43,325 bases of DNA, from assembly GCA_025055215.1 (NCBI GenBank), contig JANWYO010000263.1, positions 1 to 43,325 of the forward strand, in the 5' to 3' direction. The translations under genes and the position numbers were made by a program. This stretch comes from Gemmataceae bacterium. GTDB taxonomy: Bacteria; Planctomycetota; Planctomycetia; Gemmatales; Gemmataceae. The notes under the pieces were generated by a model. It saw nothing but the letters and a program-made list of their open reading frames with translations. It had not been told where the DNA came from and ran no database searches. Of this stretch, positions 24,389-32,850 are shown piece by piece. Each line of letters opens with the position of its first letter. Within the stretch, counting starts at the first letter, position 1.

Positions 24389-25918
24389 TCATGGGCTCTC
24401 GGTCAGGGTCGCGGACTGCCGCAGCCGGTCGCCAACCTGGTTGACGATGTGAAAGGCCACCTGGTTGGGACTGTAACCGGCCGGGAGTCGGACGAGTGGT
24501 TTGTTGTATTTGTCGCAGAACGACTTGACTTCGCCGAAGCCGTGGCTCGACCAACGGATGGCGAGGACGACGAGGGCGACGTCGGGGCGGGCGACGTGGG
24601 GTTCAAAGACGGCGTGGGTTTGGTGCTCGCGTGTTTCGATCCAAATCAGTTCGCTGAGGCCGAAGGCGTCCAACAGGGCCTGTTCGGCGTATGGGCGGCG
24701 ATCGCCGCCGATCATGACCAGGGCCCGGCCCCGGAGCAACTCGGCCACCTCCCGGACCTCGCCATTGTTGCGCTCGTTGCCACCGAGCGGTTCCAGACGG
24801 GTCGGCCGCGAAGCCGCGTAGCGGTCGATCTCTCGGAGCACGAGTTCAAAGTTTTTCGGCACGGACTCGAAATCGGGAACGTCGTCGATGACGGGCAAAA
24901 GCAACTCGCGGAGTTCGACATTGCTGGGGGGCAAGCCGCCGGCGACCAGTTCATCGACACAGCGAGCGATCGTCTGCCAATCGTGGGCGTGGTCGCGCTC
25001 AGGATTGGCGCGGATCAGTTTCAGGTGGTAGCGGATGCGGTTGAAAAGGCTACGGCGAGCCTTGTCGCGGTCTTTCAGGTCCTTCAGCTTGCGTTCCAGC
25101 TGGCGGAGGCGCTCCAGGCGTTCCGGCCAAGCGACGGGATCGGCGATGTCTTCTTGGCGCATGTAGCGGGGGATGAGGATCTTGACCTTCGCCGCCAGGT
25201 TGCGGAGCCAATGGAAGAGACGCAGCTGATCGCGGTCGGGGTTACGGTTCAGGAAGCCGACAATCACCCGCAGGGCGGACTGCGCCTCGGCCGCTAGGAG
25301 CATGGCCTCGGCGAGGGTGTCGGTGTCGCGCGGCGAAGAGTCGGTCAAGGTGCGCAGGAGGTTGACGGCCAAGGCCGCTGCGTCGAAGCAGCCGGCGAGG
25401 ATTTCGTATTGCGACAGATCGTCGGGGATGGGGTGGTCGGGGTGGCACATCCACAGGAAGCATTCGGGGAGTGCCTTGGCGCGGGCGATGATGTCGCGGT
25501 CGCGAGGCTCAATCTCCGTGCGGTAATCGACGTCCGCGCGCAACCAGCGTTGGCGGGTGGCGGCCCACCGGGCGCCTTCAGCTTTCAACCGCAGACGATC
25601 CTCCAAGAGCGTCAGGTTCTCTTCCTTGTCGGTTCGGGGGACCGGCGCTGAAGGGGCGTTGAGGTAAGCGCCGCCGACATGGCCTGAGACCGCTTCCAGG
25701 AGCGGGGCCAATTTGTCGGCCAAACTCTCGCCCGGTGCCGGCGGCCCCGGTGCTTCGGGCTGGCCCGAGGCGGCCGGTTGCTGCTCGGGCTCAACGATCA
25801 ACGCGGCCACCGCCCTGCCCAGTTCCCGCAGCTGGGCACGAAACTCGGCATCGGTCGCCGCCAACGCTTGAAAGCGCTCAATAAGTGGTTTGCAAGCCGA
25901 TAGTAGGTCGCAACTCAT
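24389..25918 (-). CDS. Unknown protein with C-terminal DUF2325 domain
   Basis: A 509-residue cytoplasmic protein. The first 330 residues are mostly helical and charged, with a Pro-rich linker at about 45-65 and a possible coiled coil at about 270-295 (ERLERLRQLERKLKDLKDRDKARR). The C-terminal 100 residues match the DUF2325 Rossmann-like pattern: ALVMIGGDRRPYAEQALLDAFG, then PDVALVVLAIRWSSHGFGEVK and a final strand with CDKYNKPLVRLP. GGGAGAGG precedes the ATG. DUF2325 has no settled function. It is convergent with the receiver-like gene and possibly last in the ApbE-led group. Confidence 0.75.
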   Translation of the reverse strand: MSCDLLSACKPLIERFQALAATDAEFRAQLRELGRAVAALIVEPEQQPAASGQPEAPGPPAPGESLADKLAPLLEAVSGHVGGAYLNAPSAPVPRTDKEENLTLLEDRLRLKAEGARWAATRQRWLRADVDYRTEIEPRDRDIIARAKALPECFLWMCHPDHPIPDDLSQYEILAGCFDAAALAVNLLRTLTDSSPRDTDTLAEAMLLAAEAQSALRVIVGFLNRNPDRDQLRLFHWLRNLAAKVKILIPRYMRQEDIADPVAWPERLERLRQLERKLKDLKDRDKARRSLFNRIRYHLKLIRANPERDHAHDWQTIARCVDELVAGGLPPSNVELRELLLPVIDDVPDFESVPKNFELVLREIDRYAASRPTRLEPLGGNERNNGEVREVAELLRGRALVMIGGDRRPYAEQALLDAFGLSELIWIETREHQTHAVFEPHVARPDVALVVLAIRWSSHGFGEVKSFCDKYNKPLVRLPAGYSPNQVAFHIVNQVGDRLRQSATLTESP

Positions 25919-26160
25919 GGCAGACCTCTCCCATTAGCCAAGGAATAAACCTCGGGTTTGTCCGAAGGGCGAACGCCATCGGCTCCTCAGCGAGAACGGC
26001 ACGGGAGGGGGGAGGACAGGCGAAGGGCGAACGGGAAATGCCGCCGGGCTTGCGGGCGTCAAGCCGACGGTGATCCGTGGTCCTGAGCCGTCGCCGCGAG
26101 CGGACAGCAGCGGGTCAACGGCGGGTTGGGACGGCGATCGGCCGCCCCAACGGTCATGCC

Positions 26161-26571
26161 TCACCGCTTCTTGAGGATGTTCTTGATGGCATCGGGCCCC
26201 TGGCTGTCGGTCGGTTCCGGCGTCGCGGGAGCGGCAATCGGTACCTGCCCGCCCAGGCTGGGGTTCACCTTCTGCCTCACCGCCATGCCAATCCACAGGC
26301 TGACGACGGTAATCGCCAACCCCATGACTAAGTATACCAACCTGGCCTTCGCCATCCCTAGACGGAACTGCAACAGCCGTGAAGTCGGATGAGCCCAGAA
26401 CCAGTCCCAGTCGGACATCCCGCCCCAGGCGAGGAACAGACCACTGGTCAAGCAGAAACCGATAACGGCCGCCGGCGTCCAGGGGACGCCGAAGAACCAG
26501 AAAAACACCGTCCACAGGGCGGTCGCACCCAGCACACTGCCGACAACGATCGGCCAGAAGGCGTACGACAT
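26161..26571 (-). CDS. Small membrane protein, unknown
   Basis: A 136-residue protein from the ATG at 26571 (GGAGAAG 6 bases upstream). Three predicted membrane helices: about residues 5-25, 28-48 and 75-97. A charged, Pro-rich tail ends in ILKKR. There is no recognised family. It lies between the conserved unknown gene and the DUF2325 gene on the same strand, with gaps of 128 and 242 bases. Confidence 0.7.
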   Translation of the reverse strand: MSYAFWPIVVGSVLGATALWTVFFWFFGVPWTPAAVIGFCLTSGLFLAWGGMSDWDWFWAHPTSRLLQFRLGMAKARLVYLVMGLAITVVSLWIGMAVRQKVNPSLGGQVPIAAPATPEPTDSQGPDAIKNILKKR

Positions 26572-26699
26572 GGGTACTTCTCCTGGTCGCGTACTGCTCC
26601 TTTGGGAACCAGGCCGAACTCTCGGCGACCTTCCTTTCCCAGGCCACCATCCTGCGGCTTCTTCGCTGCATCCCCATCCTGTGCTGCTCTCAACCAATT

Positions 26700-27902
26700 T
26701 TAGTTCATTTTCTGACGATTTTCAGGTGCCTTGCCCGGAATCGGGTCGGTAGCGAAGGGCCAATCCACGGCTTGGTAACGAATGTCCAGGTGAGGCGTTT
26801 CCACGCGGCGGTGGCGCTCGACCCGGCTGGTGATGACGGCATCCAGAACGCCGGTGGTCAGCAAGGTCCGCTCCACCGGGTAGGCGGCGTGCCCCGTCTG
26901 GATCGTGGCATCGATGGCCTTAACCAGATAGGCGAAGTGGGCGAATGGCTTGGGTTGCTGCATGTAGAACTGCGTGGCCACCGGCCGGTCCTGGCCCCGG
27001 AGTTTGCCGGCAAAAATAAATGCGCCGCCATCGCCTTCGTAGACCCAGCCGTTGGCCAGGAACACGGCCGCGCGCAGGCCATCCCGGTACTCGATGAGAA
27101 ACAACCCGGCATCGTTGGCCTTGGCGGTGAGCACTCGGATGTCGCCTTTAGCGTGGGCCGGCACTAACGCCAGGGCGGCGTCGAGGAGCGTCCGCGACCA
27201 GCGGCCTTGATCGAGCGCCTGCCACATCGCCTCGCCTTGGAGGCACTGCACTGCCCGGACCCCGGTTTCGCCCCCGCGGCGACGCTCCACCATGCACTGA
27301 AGCCCTTCCAAGGCGTGAAAGCCGTACCCTTCAAACGGCCCATAGCCGAGCTGCACCGCCTCTTCCAACTCGCAGCCGAGCGGCAGCTTCAGTTCAGGTC
27401 GCCGCCAGGTCAGCGGGATCGACGACCCCGCCAGCAAGGGCACGAATAACTCCCGCGCCCGGTCGTACATCCACTTGGCGTCGCTCCACCGGTAAGCGAG
27501 ATGCTTGTCGTTGAAGACGGGCACAGATCGGCCGCTGGCCTCGAAAACCCGGGCCACTTCCTCGAAGAACCGTCTTCGCGGATATTCGATCTGCCCCCGG
27601 TCGTTGATCGGGTATCGGCCATGCTCGCCAATGCACAAAACCCCGTCCACCCCCAAGCGGGGGCCGCCGCGGGTCACGGCGGCGGCGATGGTGTCGTAAA
27701 TGGTGAATCCGTGTTTCTTTGCTAATCCCCGGCTCAGGTCGTTGGCCGGGAACTGATCGACATACATGGAGACGACTTGGAGGTTGGGCCCCGCGCCCCC
27801 ATCGTGGTGATAACCCTCGAGGATCTTGCCGACGATGACATCGGCGTGCGAATTGGGCCGGTACTCGGTGACGATGGCCGCGACGGTTTTGCGGTGAGTC
27901 AT
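26700..27902 (-). CDS. Conserved planctomycete-type protein, possible Gfo/Idh-like fold
   Basis: A 400-residue soluble protein. The N-terminal strand and helix VAAIVTEYRPNSHADVIVGKILEGY, followed by GVLCIGEHGRYPIN, recall a Rossmann-like arrangement, but the GxGxxG signature is absent, so no enzymatic call is made. The middle contains an ELEEAVQLGYGPFEGYGFHALEGLQ block that looks conserved, and the C-terminal part reads as beta-rich. There is no signal peptide. It begins 31 bases after the ApbE gene, so probably shares its transcript. Confidence 0.65.
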   Translation of the reverse strand: MTHRKTVAAIVTEYRPNSHADVIVGKILEGYHHDGGAGPNLQVVSMYVDQFPANDLSRGLAKKHGFTIYDTIAAAVTRGGPRLGVDGVLCIGEHGRYPINDRGQIEYPRRRFFEEVARVFEASGRSVPVFNDKHLAYRWSDAKWMYDRARELFVPLLAGSSIPLTWRRPELKLPLGCELEEAVQLGYGPFEGYGFHALEGLQCMVERRRGGETGVRAVQCLQGEAMWQALDQGRWSRTLLDAALALVPAHAKGDIRVLTAKANDAGLFLIEYRDGLRAAVFLANGWVYEGDGGAFIFAGKLRGQDRPVATQFYMQQPKPFAHFAYLVKAIDATIQTGHAAYPVERTLLTTGVLDAVITSRVERHRRVETPHLDIRYQAVDWPFATDPIPGKAPENRQKMN

Positions 27903-27933
27903 GGTAGATGGTCGTCAAGGGAACGTCGAGGTT

Positions 27934-28995
27934 TTACCGGGCCTCCTCCCGGTAGGCGAGCTGGGAAAAGCGTTGCGACATCCGGGCCTCCTCGCCGGCC
28001 TCGGTCTTGCGGATGAACAGGGCGGCGGCCCCCTCCGTGGCATCAATGACCGGCATTCCTTTATCCGGTCCGAGGACGACCAAGGCGGTCGCCAAGCTGT
28101 CGGCGGTGGTGCCGTCTCGGGCCACCACGGTGGCACTCACCCGCCCCACCAACCCGATCCCGGTTCGAGGGTCCACGATATGAGAATAGCGCCGACACTC
28201 GATTTCCACGTACTGCTCCGCGTCCCCCGAGGTCGAGACGGCGGCGTTCTGGAGAGTCAAGTAGCGCTTGGGTGGCGTCGTGGGATCGTCGTCCAAGGGG
28301 GTAATGCCGATGGTCCAACCTCGGGGAGCTTCCGGGGGTGGACCGCTGACGACGATGTCTCCGCCAGCCGCCACCAGGGCACGGTGGATGCCGTGTTTCC
28401 GTAGCACCTGCTGGGCGGCATCGGCGGCATAGCCCTTGGCGATGCCGCCGAGATCCAGCTGCATACCGGGCTGGAGCAGCTGCACGCTTCGGGTCGACTC
28501 ATCGAGCCGCAGCCGCTGATGGCCCACCAACTCCAGGGCCTGCCGCAGCGCCGTCGGCTCGGGCAGGCGCAAGGTCTTGCGGCTACGCCGCCAGAGCTTG
28601 ACCACCGGGCCGATGGTCACGTCGAAGGCCCCATCGGAACGGCGCGACATCTCCTGGGCACGCAGCAAGACCCGGAACAAATCCTCGGAAACACGGACCG
28701 GCGGGCCGCCGGCTTTCCGACACAATTGCATCAACTCACTGGCCGCATCATAGTCGCTCATGATACGATCAAGCTCGGCGACGCGCGCGAAGGCCGCCCG
28801 CGCCGCCTGCTGCGCCGTCGCCTGATCGGGAGCATAGAGGATGATTTTGAAGCGCGTGCCCATGTGCGGCTCGGCGAACGTGTGCCGCTCCAGGGCCGGC
28901 TCGGCGGCCTGGCCGGCCGCCGAGCCGCTGAGAAAATGCATGGCGACGACGCCCACCAACGGCAGCAGCCCGAGGTCTCTTGGGATGGCGGTCAT
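27934..28995 (-). CDS. apbE: FAD:protein FMN transferase (ApbE), exported
   Basis: Transfers FMN from FAD to a Thr on target proteins such as Nqr/Rnf subunits or FMN-binding-domain reductases. The 353-residue protein from the ATG at 28995 has an N-terminal signal sequence ending near SGSAAGQA. Family motifs are MGTRFKIILYA, MSDYDAASEL, LDLGGIAKGYAADAA and YSHIVDPRTG (Mg site). The much longer open frame upstream covers the divergent gene and is not coding. The target flavoprotein is not in this window. The start lies only 45 bases from the divergent SUMF1-fold gene. Confidence 0.92.
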   Translation of the reverse strand: MTAIPRDLGLLPLVGVVAMHFLSGSAAGQAAEPALERHTFAEPHMGTRFKIILYAPDQATAQQAARAAFARVAELDRIMSDYDAASELMQLCRKAGGPPVRVSEDLFRVLLRAQEMSRRSDGAFDVTIGPVVKLWRRSRKTLRLPEPTALRQALELVGHQRLRLDESTRSVQLLQPGMQLDLGGIAKGYAADAAQQVLRKHGIHRALVAAGGDIVVSGPPPEAPRGWTIGITPLDDDPTTPPKRYLTLQNAAVSTSGDAEQYVEIECRRYSHIVDPRTGIGLVGRVSATVVARDGTTADSLATALVVLGPDKGMPVIDATEGAAALFIRKTEAGEEARMSQRFSQLAYREEAR

Positions 28996-29040
28996 GGCGA
29001 ACTGTGAGCCTGGAGGACCATCAACGGAGTTAACGGATCG

Positions 29041-30051
29041 ATGTCTATGATGATACAGCGCCTGGCGATGGTCGGCTTGACGGTCCTGGCGGCGGGTGGG
29101 TTCTTCCTGGTTGCCCCGGCGCAGGCGCCACCAGATTTCAAGCCGTACGTCGAGACCATCCCGGGCACCGATATCAAGTTTGAAATGCTGCCGATTCCCG
29201 GAGGGACGTATCTCAGGGGAAGCCCGGAGGGGGAGGCTGGCCGCGGGGCCGACGAGGGGCCGCAGCACCCCGTCACCATCCGTCCTTTCTGGATGGCCAA
29301 GACCGAAGTGACCTGGGATGAATACAACGTCTGGCGGGCGGAGGTCGGTGTTGAGGAAAATCAACAGAACGAAGAGCGCCTCAAGGCCGACGCCGATGCC
29401 TTGACGGGCCCGACTCCCCCCTACGCGGACGAGACCTTCGGCCACGGCAAAGAAGGGCACCCGGTGCTGTGCATCACGCACCACGCGGCGATGGAATACT
29501 GCCGCTGGTTGTCGAAAAGGACCGGCAAGGTCTACCGCTTGCCCACGGAGGCGGAATGGGAATATGCCTGCCGCGCTGGCGCGCAGACGGCTTATTGCTT
29601 CGGCGACGATCCCGCGCTGCTGGGGGATTACGCCTGGTACGTCAAGAACTCCGAGGATACCACTCATCCCGTCGGCACGAAAAAGCCCAACCGCTGGGGA
29701 CTGTGCGACATGCACGGCAACGTCGCCGAGTGGTGCATCGACCAGTATAAAAAGGATGCTTACGCCAAGGCGCCGCGCGACAAACCGGTGATCGGGCCGG
29801 TGGAACTGCCGGGACCGGACCGTTTCCCCCACGTGGTTCGCGGCGGTTCCTGGGCCGACGAAGCGGACATGCTACGGAGTGCGGCCCGACGGGCTTCGGA
29901 CAAATCGTGGATCAAGCGCGATCCGCAGCGACCTCAAAGCATCTGGTGGCTGACCGACGCAGAGATCGTCGGCTTCCGAGTCGTTCGTCCCGTGGAGGAG
30001 CAAGAGAACCTCCGCGGGTTCAAATCGAAGGTCACACGGGAGAGCAAATAA
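29041..30051 (+). CDS. SUMF1/FGE-fold protein without the FGE cysteine pair
   Basis: A 336-residue exported protein; signal peptide about residues 1-29. The SUMF1 fold is clear: PIPGGTYLRGSPEGEAGR, KTEVTWDEYNVW, RLPTEAEWEYACRAG, NRWGLCDMHGNVAEWC and VVRGGSWADEADMLRSAARR. In true formylglycine-generating enzymes two copper-binding cysteines lie shortly after GGSW; here that stretch has none. It is therefore unlikely to activate sulfatases and may have another role, as do many planctomycete family members. It is followed 74 bases later by a Gfo/Idh gene. Confidence 0.9.
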   Translation: MSMMIQRLAMVGLTVLAAGGFFLVAPAQAPPDFKPYVETIPGTDIKFEMLPIPGGTYLRGSPEGEAGRGADEGPQHPVTIRPFWMAKTEVTWDEYNVWRAEVGVEENQQNEERLKADADALTGPTPPYADETFGHGKEGHPVLCITHHAAMEYCRWLSKRTGKVYRLPTEAEWEYACRAGAQTAYCFGDDPALLGDYAWYVKNSEDTTHPVGTKKPNRWGLCDMHGNVAEWCIDQYKKDAYAKAPRDKPVIGPVELPGPDRFPHVVRGGSWADEADMLRSAARRASDKSWIKRDPQRPQSIWWLTDAEIVGFRVVRPVEEQENLRGFKSKVTRESK

Positions 30052-30125
30052 GCCGCGGTTTCCGGCCACGCCGGGAAGAAGAACCGAAGCCGCAAGTTAG
30101 CCCCGAGGCATCGAGGACTATTTCC

Positions 30126-31460
30126 ATGACCAACCGCGTTTCCTCCACTCGTCGTGACTTCCTTAAGAGCACGGCAGCGGCCGGCACCGCCTGGGCCGCC
30201 AATTTGAGCCTGCTGAGCAACGTCCATGCGGCCGGCTCGGACACGATCAAAGTCGGCGTCATCGGCTGCGGCGGCCGCGGCAAAGGGGCCGCCGACAATG
30301 TCTTGCACGCCGCCCCGAACGTCGAAATCGTCGCCATCGGTGACGTCTTCCAATACCGCGTCAACGAGGCTCGTCGCCGACTGAAACAGGCGGCCGAGGA
30401 GGAAGTGGTGAAACAACTCGGCAATCGCGTCAACCTAAGCGACGACCGCTGCTACGTCGGCCTCGACTGCTACGAAAAGGTAATCAACACCCCCGGCGTC
30501 AACTACGTCATCCTGGCGACGCCCCCAGGCTTTCGACCGATGCATTTGGAAGCGGCCGTGGCCGCCGGCAAGCACATCTTCACCGAAAAACCGGTCGCGG
30601 TGGACGGCCCGGGCGTCCGCAAGTGCCTGGCGGCCTATGAAGAGGCCGTCAAGAAAAAGCTCTGCATCGCCGCCGGCACCCAACGCCGCCATCAGCTTGG
30701 CTACATCGAAACCATCAAACGCATCCACGACGGCGCCATCGGCGACATTGTCGCCGCCCGGTGCTACTGGAATGGCTCGGGGATCTGGTTCCGGCCGCGC
30801 CAGGAGCTGATCAAGAACGGCTGCCCCAACACCGACCTCGCCTATCAGCTCAACAACTGGTACCACTTCCTCTGGACCTGCGGCGACCACATCGTCGAGC
30901 AGCACGTCCATAATCTCGACGTCATCAACTGGGCCTTGAAAGCTCACCCGACCCGCTGCGTCGGTGTCGGGGCGCGGCAGAATCGGCCCCAGGGCGATCC
31001 CAAGGACGTGGGCAACATCTACGACCACTTTGCCATCGACTACGAATACCCGGGCGGCATCCACGTCTTCAGCATGTGCCGGCACACCCCCGGCTCGGAA
31101 AGCAACGTCTCCGAGGCCCTGGTCGGCACCAAGGGGATGTGCCAAGTCAACGCCTACACAATCAACGGCCAGCGGGTCATTGATCGCGGTACGGACCGCA
31201 AGAGTACCGATCCGTACGTGCAAGAGCACACCGACCTGATCAATGCCATCCGCAACGGGCCGCCGCTGAATGAGCTGAAGAACGTGACGGAGAGCACGTT
31301 GACGGCCATCATGGGGCGGATGTCGGCGTACACGGGCAAGCCGGTGACGTGGGAGCGGGCGTTGGCCTCGGAGGACAACACCATGCCTGCCAAACTTGAG
31401 TGGGACATGAGTTTGCCGGTACCCCCGGTGCCGGTGCCGGGCAAGACGCCGCTGCTGTGA
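30126..31460 (+). CDS. Gfo/Idh/MocA-family oxidoreductase, Tat-exported (second copy)
   Basis: A 444-residue oxidoreductase with Tat signal (STRRDFLKSTAAAG, then a hydrophobic run to SNVHAAG). The Rossmann motif is GVIGCGGRGKGA (about residues 42-53), the substrate-side motif is FTEKPVAVDGPG, and AAGTQRRHQLGY follows. The C-terminal half has the beta-sheet substrate domain. ATG 30126 places the Tat motif at the start; 73 upstream codons in frame belong to the preceding gene region. It is more distant from the copy at 4761-6278 than a recent duplicate would be. Substrate unknown. Confidence 0.92.
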   Translation: MTNRVSSTRRDFLKSTAAAGTAWAANLSLLSNVHAAGSDTIKVGVIGCGGRGKGAADNVLHAAPNVEIVAIGDVFQYRVNEARRRLKQAAEEEVVKQLGNRVNLSDDRCYVGLDCYEKVINTPGVNYVILATPPGFRPMHLEAAVAAGKHIFTEKPVAVDGPGVRKCLAAYEEAVKKKLCIAAGTQRRHQLGYIETIKRIHDGAIGDIVAARCYWNGSGIWFRPRQELIKNGCPNTDLAYQLNNWYHFLWTCGDHIVEQHVHNLDVINWALKAHPTRCVGVGARQNRPQGDPKDVGNIYDHFAIDYEYPGGIHVFSMCRHTPGSESNVSEALVGTKGMCQVNAYTINGQRVIDRGTDRKSTDPYVQEHTDLINAIRNGPPLNELKNVTESTLTAIMGRMSAYTGKPVTWERALASEDNTMPAKLEWDMSLPVPPVPVPGKTPLL

Positions 31461-31475
31461 TGTTCGCCGGCCGCC

Positions 31476-31510
31476 GGTAGGCGGGCTTGCCCTTGGCAAG
31501 CCTGCCTACC
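31476..31510 (+). terminator. Strong hairpin between Gfo/Idh and efflux genes
   Basis: A 16-bp stem with one mismatch (31476-31491 with 31495-31510) and a 3-base loop, between the Gfo/Idh gene and the RND adaptor gene. No T-tract follows. It probably separates the two transcription units or stabilises the upstream mRNA. Confidence 0.6.
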
Positions 31511-31549
31511 CGGCCGACTCGGTTCCCTGTCGCCGAGTCAGGGCCACCC

Positions 31550-32770
31550 ATGAACTTGCAACGTCTTTCCGTGCTCGTGATCGTCGTCGGAGTGGTCCTC
31601 ACCGGCTGTGGGGGTCCTCATCCCAGTGCGGTCCCTACCCCGCCTCCGGTGGTCCTCGTAGCCCGTCCCGTCGAGCGCACGGTCACAGAATACGACATCT
31701 ACACGGCTCGCACCCAGGCGGTGCAATATGTGGACATCAAACCACGGGTCACCGGCTACCTGACGAAAATCCATTTCAAGGACGGCGACCTGGTCAAGGC
31801 CGGCGACCTCCTCTTCGAGATCGACGACCGCCCCTACAAGGCCCAGCTTGACGAAGCGAAAGGCGACGTCGACGCCAAGGCCGGGGCCGTCATGAAGACC
31901 AAGGCGCTGCTGGACATCGGCTTGGCGACGCAAAAGGAAAACGTCGGGGCCATCAGCCAGCAGGAAATCGAACGCCGCCGCGGCGATTACGAAGAAGCCA
32001 AGGGGGCGCTCGAGGCGGCCAAGGCTGCCCGCGACAGGGCCCAGCTCTTTTACGACTGGTGTCGCATCACCTCCCCGATCTCGGGCCGCATTAACCGCCA
32101 TTTTGTCGATGTCGGCAACCTCGTCACCCAGGACTTCACCCTGCTGACGAACATTGTTTCGCTTCAGCCGATGTGGGCCTATTTCGACGTCGACGAAAAC
32201 AGCCTCATCCGCTATCAGGCCCTCATCCAGGAAGGCGCCATCCCCTCGCCTCGGAAAACGCAACTCCCCGTGCAGCTGGCCTTGGGGACCGATTCGGCCT
32301 TTCCCTTTCACGGCTTCATTGATTTCGTGAGCAACCAGGTCGATCCCAATGTGGGCTCGATCCGGGTCCGCGCCGTCTTCCCCAATGACGACGGCAAACT
32401 CCTGCCGGGGCTGTTTGGCCGCGTCCGCGTCCCCGCCAGTCGACCGCACTCCGCTCTTCTCGTCCAGCCCCGGGCGATCGGCGTTCGCCAGACCATCAAC
32501 TACGTCCTGGTCGTCAACGACCAGGACGAGGTTGAGTATCGCGAGGTCGAACTGGGCGGCATGCACGACGGCTTGCGCGAAGTCCTCCGAGAACGCCGTC
32601 TCTTTGAGACCGACGCCGCCGGCAACGTCACCGAACGGAAGGTCGTGGTGCTGAAACCAACCGATCGCATCATCGTCGATGGCGTGCAGCGGGTGCGTGC
32701 GGGCGCCCGGGCATCGCCCAGGCTGGTGGACATGGAAACACTGCTGCCCCGGCAATCGGCGGCACGTTGA
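31550..32770 (+). CDS. RND efflux periplasmic adaptor (HlyD/AcrA family), lipoprotein
   Basis: A 406-residue membrane-fusion protein linking the RND pump to the outer-membrane factor. Lipobox VLTGC puts the lipidated Cys at residue 20. The barrel-sandwich half-motif VDIKPRVTGYLTKIHFKDGDLVKAGDLLFEID (about 60-92) is followed by an alpha-hairpin rich in Ala/Lys/Glu (95-160), then SPISGRINRHFVDVGNLV and a beta-barrel domain. The frame upstream of 31550 includes hairpin sequence, so the ATG at 31550 is used. The pump gene begins 80 bases downstream. Confidence 0.94.
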   Translation: MNLQRLSVLVIVVGVVLTGCGGPHPSAVPTPPPVVLVARPVERTVTEYDIYTARTQAVQYVDIKPRVTGYLTKIHFKDGDLVKAGDLLFEIDDRPYKAQLDEAKGDVDAKAGAVMKTKALLDIGLATQKENVGAISQQEIERRRGDYEEAKGALEAAKAARDRAQLFYDWCRITSPISGRINRHFVDVGNLVTQDFTLLTNIVSLQPMWAYFDVDENSLIRYQALIQEGAIPSPRKTQLPVQLALGTDSAFPFHGFIDFVSNQVDPNVGSIRVRAVFPNDDGKLLPGLFGRVRVPASRPHSALLVQPRAIGVRQTINYVLVVNDQDEVEYREVELGGMHDGLREVLRERRLFETDAAGNVTERKVVVLKPTDRIIVDGVQRVRAGARASPRLVDMETLLPRQSAAR

Positions 32771-32850
32771 TTCACTTATTTTCCCGACCAGCCCACCGAC
32801 CTGGGCCGCCGAGGCACCCCTGAGTCGGCCCGGCGGATTGAGGACAGAGC

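Noticed and set aside
27934-29832. 632-residue reading of ApbE
   Set aside because: The upstream 279 residues run antisense through the SUMF1-fold gene; the signal sequence begins at 28995.
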